Shown here in pieces: positions 17,236-20,929 of a stretch of 20,929 nt of DNA. Under the pieces are notes generated by a model. The model was given only the letters and a program-made list of their open reading frames with translations, did not search any database and was not told where the DNA came from. The stretch comes from Chara braunii (lineage: Eukaryota > Streptophyta > Charophyceae > Charales > Characeae). Numbering within the stretch: the first letter of the stretch is position 1; each line of letters begins with the position of its first letter. Location: the NCBI GenBank assembly GCA_003427395.1, contig BFEA01000174.1, positions 1,153,420 to 1,174,348 on the forward strand, written 5' to 3'. Made by a program: the position numbers and the translations under genes.

Positions 17236-18058
17236 GCTAACTTTTTTCCGTCTTGTGCGACGACAGTTGCATCTTACAACAACTTAGTCCATACTCACAC
17301 CGTGATTTATTTTAAATGTATTTGTCTGTCTCAGTGTATCTTTAATTGTTCTTGTGGGAGATACAATATCATTTTTAGCACTTCTAGTAAGTAGCGATAC
17401 GCAGCGTACAACGACGTATCTCGACCCACCTTCGTGACCTTCCTTTCCACCAAGATGTGATCGTAGTGGCCAGTGACTGGGGTCCTCGTCTTAGTCGCCC
17501 GTGCAACAACGATTTGTCAAAACGGACATTTTATATTTTTTGAACGAAATTGGAATCGTCATTTTCATTGTGATTTTGACGACTTTTGATGTTTTGTTAA
17601 GTCAATTTTTGGGAGGTACCCCACTTTTGTTTTTATTTTGTGGTCTTGTTTACCACAAATTTTACATCGCTTTCTTATAAAATTTGGGGGGTATTACAAT
17701 TTCATTGCCATTATGTGAAGCTATAGGGGTCTTTTTAATCAGTTTTGTTACTTTTCAAGCATATCGATTAACATTTATTATCTTTCACAGTATAAAATCA
17801 TAAAATTTTCTAGTTTTCCCCGGCCAATACATGAAGATGAGTACCATACCAATAAACACCTATGATTAGCAGTATATATATGGGTTGTTTCATGATTGCA
17901 TTGGTTGGTCTGCTATTCTTATATTTGTTTACATGTATTTAATACTTATCGAAGTGTTATATTGTCCCCACAAATACGCTCCCCTTTGCCCCGTTTCCCT
18001 CCTGCCCTCCCTCGAAAACATATTGAGCCCCCTGTTTTGTTCCCCCCCCACCCCCCAA
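17236..18058. other. No gene recognised
   Basis: AT-rich sequence with runs of T and no coding pattern. Frames near 17885-18177 end in the TA repeat and poly-C/T runs and are not supported as genes. Confidence 0.5.
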
Positions 18059-18093
<35 letters not shown>

Positions 18094-18102
18094 TTTTTTT
18101 TT
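18059..18102. repeat. TA microsatellite followed by T tract
   Basis: TA dinucleotides with one TTT interruption run into T10. It is preceded by C-rich runs (CCCCCCCACCCCCC). Confidence 0.95.
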
Positions 18103-18289
18103 ATACGTGGTCTATACAAAAAAACAAACAAACGAAATCGTTTGTTGAAAAATGATGGTGAACATGTAGCTACCTGAAGGAAATAGCCTTGTCAAAAAGA
18201 AAAAAAAACTAAATTGGTCAATGAGAAAAATAAAAACGTCTTCTCCAATTTCAATGCACGAAAAACTTTCTCACTCGCAAAAATTATAC

Positions 18290-18880
18290 TACCTTGTAAG
18301 TAAACGACTCATTAGCAATCTTCTGTCGACAGATGCAACAACATCTAAGTGAATGAGGCTGGTGCGTTGCCCGTTTGCTCGGCGGAATACACTGTCCATG
18401 ATGTTGAAGTTGGTAGTTAGTTTCGTTTTCTTGTATATTCGAGGAACCCCTGACGCATTTTGCTCTTTTATGACGACTGACGATATCCTGACTCTCGTAC
18501 ATGTTCTTTGAGCTACGAATTCCAATATTGCATCTTGTGCGTTGATACAATACTGTTTGATGTGTTGCTTGTACGCTCGCATCATCAAATCTTCATCGTC
18601 CCTTCGTGGTATCTTGTGTCTCCACATCTGTGTTGCACATACTGTTAGCCCTTAACGATAACTTACAGCAACACAGGCAATAGTTGTGATGCATTTGTGT
18701 GGCACCATGGCAGACACAAGCCCGTAACCGTAAAACACTTGTTTGTACGTTGCGATCCTTCGTTCTTGTAAGTACTGTTGTGGTCGCATACCTTCATGAG
18801 ATTGTAAATTTTTCTTCTTACTCCGCGAGGATATAACTCCATTGACGGTTCGTCATAGGCATAATCCCACGTGATAAGTT
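18290..18880 (-). pseudogene. Unknown protein-coding remnant, copy I
   Basis: Read on the minus strand from about 18880, disrupted frames give AIELITWDYAYDEP, GVRRKIYNLMK, a frameshift before FYGYGLV, a stop, and then a 112-codon frame (18627-18289). That frame contains RAYKQHIKQYC, DAILEFVAQR and, near its end, TTNFNIMDSVFRRANGQ. The same order of elements occurs about 800 bp away in copy II, with many differences at third codon positions, such as GAT/GAC, TGT/TGC, AGA/AGG and ATA/ATC in DAIL...R. This suggests that the ancestor was translated. I do not recognise the family. It could be a transposon protein or another duplicated gene. It has at least one stop and one frameshift, so it is unlikely to work as it stands. 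Confidence 0.5.
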
Positions 18881-19092
18881 CGATCGCGTTATAGTGCCTT
18901 TTTAGTCACTCGGATGTCATCTCCGCCCATTTTATCGACGTTCCCCACTTCTCCTATCGTCGCTGCCTGAGCATCTATTCTGAGTCCATACTGTACGGGG
19001 CAAAAAAAAAAAACAACATAAACATCACAATTAGGGATGAAGTATGGAATAGAACGCACCGCTTGCATATGTCCAGAGAGTCATTGCCATTC

Positions 19093-19110
19093 CCCGCATG
19101 CATATGCGGG
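19093..19110. other. 18-bp palindrome
   Basis: CCCGCAT and ATGCGGG flank GCAT, and TCATT occurs on the right side and near the left. No family is recognised. Confidence 0.6.
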
Positions 19111-19149
19111 TCATTAGAGAATGATTAGTGTGGTTGCAGAACGACAGTC

Positions 19150-19730
19150 AATGCGGAGACCGACGCAAGACGGAATGCAAGTTGTTTCGTTTGCCACTTT
19201 TGCGCCGTCCAATATGATCGACAATATTGAAATTTGGTATTGTGTTAGTTCTTTTCAATTTTAGTTTTTTCCGTCTTCGCTGTGACATGTGATTAAAGTC
19301 GTCGCCACGTGAATGGCGATCCTCGACCTTTCGTGGATGAAGCGCAACATTGCGTCTTTGATTTCGTTGCATACATGTTTCACATACTTCAACGTCGCCC
19401 TTTGCATGGTGGTGGTTTGCTCCATTGACGACACCTTCGTTCATTCAATCCGTATCGCGCACCGTTTCAGACTACTGTTTGAACAAAAAGGCCACGCATG
19501 TCACTGATCGTCACGCCCATTCGCCCTCCGCACGTGAACTAACCCCAACCCGTAAAACGCTTTGGTACATTTGCCACTACCTTGCCTTTCGTTGTTTCCA
19601 TCAGGCTCAACCGAATGCGATTTCTGATATCGAAGTTCGGACCTGTCTCAGTATGATCTGGCATGGGATCAGGCTCGTCTAAGATTACGTCCTCGAACGC
19701 CGACCATGTAATGGCGTAGGTGGTCGTTGT
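19150..19730 (-). pseudogene. Unknown protein-coding remnant, copy II
   Basis: On the minus strand from about 19730, broken frames give YAITWSAFEDVILDEP, FDIRNRIRLSLME, then in another frame KAFYGLGLV, a stop, then RATLKYVKHVC, NEIKDAMLRFIHERSR and IHVATTLI. After a further frameshift comes PNFNIVDHIGRRKSGKRNNL. The matching parts of copy I are ITWDYAYDEP, VRRKIYNLMK, FYGYGLV, RAYKQHIKQYC, DAILEFVAQR and NFNIMDSVFRRANGQRTSL, in the same order. From the shared Cys, the DAML part aligns over 27 residues without gaps. At least two frameshifts and a stop break it. Copies I and II are in tandem on the same strand, about 800 bp apart. The family is not recognised. Confidence 0.5.
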
Positions 19731-20029
19731 CCGTGGACGCCCGTCATGGCCATGAAGAGCATCGGGCACAGGCGTGCGAAGAGCTTGCACATAAGGCAGA
19801 GAACTGTAGTAACAACTGTCCATCCCCCTTTCCATTGAGTCCTTAACATAGATGGAAAGGACATGTGAGAGGACATAACATAACAGAAGATCCAAAACAA
19901 AGAGACACATGAGAAGGGACGCCGAACCCCCCACCACCCACTTTCAGGCGCAGGAAAGACCCGGACCCTCTCTTCCCGCCCCGAGCCCCCCATCGCGATT
20001 CTCGCCCCCCAACCCAGGCAGATCAAGAA

Positions 20030-20390
20030 CGCTGGACCACGTCCAGCGAGCAAGGGGGTCCGGCGGATTGTGGGGGGTCAGGCGGACGCTGGACCCCCCA
20101 CGCTGGACGTCAAAGGGAGTCGGGCGAATCCGTACCATAGGCAACATAGGGTTTGTGCCCTCATGAGGAAACAGTGTGTAAAAGGCGGACCACCTGTGCA
20201 AGGAAGGACGGGGATCCAGCGGATGGGGAACGTCGGACCCCTCATCGAAAGAGGGGGACCTTATCGAACGTGGCGGATTCGTTAGACACCCTCGTCGAAC
20301 GAAAGGGCCCGGCGAACCCCCCGCGATCGATCAAGGGGTCCGGCGTTCCAGAACGAGGGGGGTCCAGCGGTTCTGGAACGTCGGATCACC
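20030..20390. repeat. Array D, degenerate left part
   Basis: It starts with the palindrome CGCTGGAC-CAC-GTCCAGCG (20030-20048). Scattered GGGGGTCCGGCG-like arms and GGAACGTCGGACCCC-like arms follow, without regular spacers. It looks like eroded copies of the units to the right. The short frames over it translate the repeat and are not genes. Confidence 0.65.
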
Positions 20391-20929
20391 ATGTTTGGTG
20401 AGGGGGCCCGATGTTAAGGATACGCCGGACCCCCCCGTCGAGCAGGGGGGGTGTTTGGTGAGGGGGTCCGGCGGATCCGGAACGCCAGACCCCCGTGTTT
20501 GGTGAGGGGGTGCGACGTTCCGGATCCGTCGGACCCCCGTGTTTGGTGAGGGTGTGGTAGGTGAGGGGGTCCGACGGATTCAAAATGCCGGACCCCCGTA
20601 TTTGGTGAGGAGGTCCGGCGTTCCGGATCCGCTCGACCCCCGTGTTTGGTGAGGGGGACTGGCGTTCGGAATCCACCGGACCCCCTCATCAAACGCGGGG
20701 GGTCCGGCGTTGGGAATCCGCCGGACCCCCTCATCAAAGACGGGGGTCCAACGTTCCGAATCCGCCGGACCCCATCACCAAACATGGGGGCCCGGCGGAT
20801 CCGGAACGCCGGACCCCCTCACCAAACACTGGAGTCCGGCGGATCTGGAACGCCGGACCCCCTCACCAAACACGGGGGTCCGGTGTTCCGGATCCTCCAA
20901 AACCCCCTCACCAAACACCCCCCCTACTC
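20391..20929. repeat. Array D: 44-bp hairpin units in inverted arrangement
   Basis: Each unit is a near-palindrome, GGGGGTCCGGCG, a 9-base GATCCGGAA or TTCCGGATC loop, CGCCGGACCCCC, joined by a spacer. Examples are 20462-20473 with 20483-20494, and 20786-20797 with 20807-20818 (11 of 12 pairs). The spacer reads TTTGGTGAG at 20394, 20454, 20498, 20542, 20601 and 20645. It reads CTCATCAAA or CTCACCAAA (once ATCACCAAA) at 20685, 20730, 20774, 20818, 20862 and 20907. The spacing is mostly 44 bp. The spacers therefore change direction around 20669, and the whole array is a large inverted repeat with arms of about 270 bp. The window ends inside or at the edge of it. Confidence 0.88.

Overview
This window looks like nuclear DNA from a eukaryote. 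It has long CA and TA microsatellites, long poly-T and polypyrimidine tracts, tRNA-like Pol III promoter pairs, fragments of large-subunit (LSU) rRNA, and no compact set of intact genes. The lineage cannot be settled by eye. One SINE-like element ends in a TGTCC-TTCG-GGACA hairpin and an A-rich tail, which resembles Au-type plant SINEs and makes a plant or streptophyte plausible. I found no intact protein-coding gene with a recognisable domain. The longest open frames lie in polypyrimidine tracts or across rRNA-like sequence and are probably accidental.

Layout: 1-330 is a dispersed repeat (R1) that recurs at 12366-12700, where it sits between two copies of another repeat (R2). Positions 470-643 are a second dispersed repeat (R3), recurring at 5890-6062. 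Positions 1281-2905 hold about 21 tandem units of roughly 70 bp, most able to form a hairpin (array A). A polypyrimidine tract follows. From 3570 to 5340 short unique modules alternate with CA microsatellites, and there is a 138-bp tandem duplication. Positions 5356-5735 contain a diverged duplication. Positions 6470-6650 hold nested inverted repeats that look like a structured RNA. Positions 8221-9090 and 10440-11060 are pyrimidine-rich. Positions 9129-9205 (minus) and 14358-14573 (plus) are diverged copies of the same LSU rRNA region. Positions 13735-14265 carry two related SINE-like elements, and 11411-11490 a tRNA-Lys-like sequence on the minus strand. Positions 15150-15850 (array B), 16040-16700 (array C) and 20030-20929 (array D, running off the window end) are three further hairpin arrays with unrelated sequences. 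Positions 18290-19730 (minus) hold two tandem, frameshifted copies of one unknown protein-coding sequence.

The most notable signal is four unrelated tandem arrays whose units are each built around an inverted repeat. In arrays A, B and C several stems differ between units while pairing is kept, which suggests selection on, or generation by, a folded structure rather than plain satellite drift. No pathway or operon can be described, because no intact gene was recognised.
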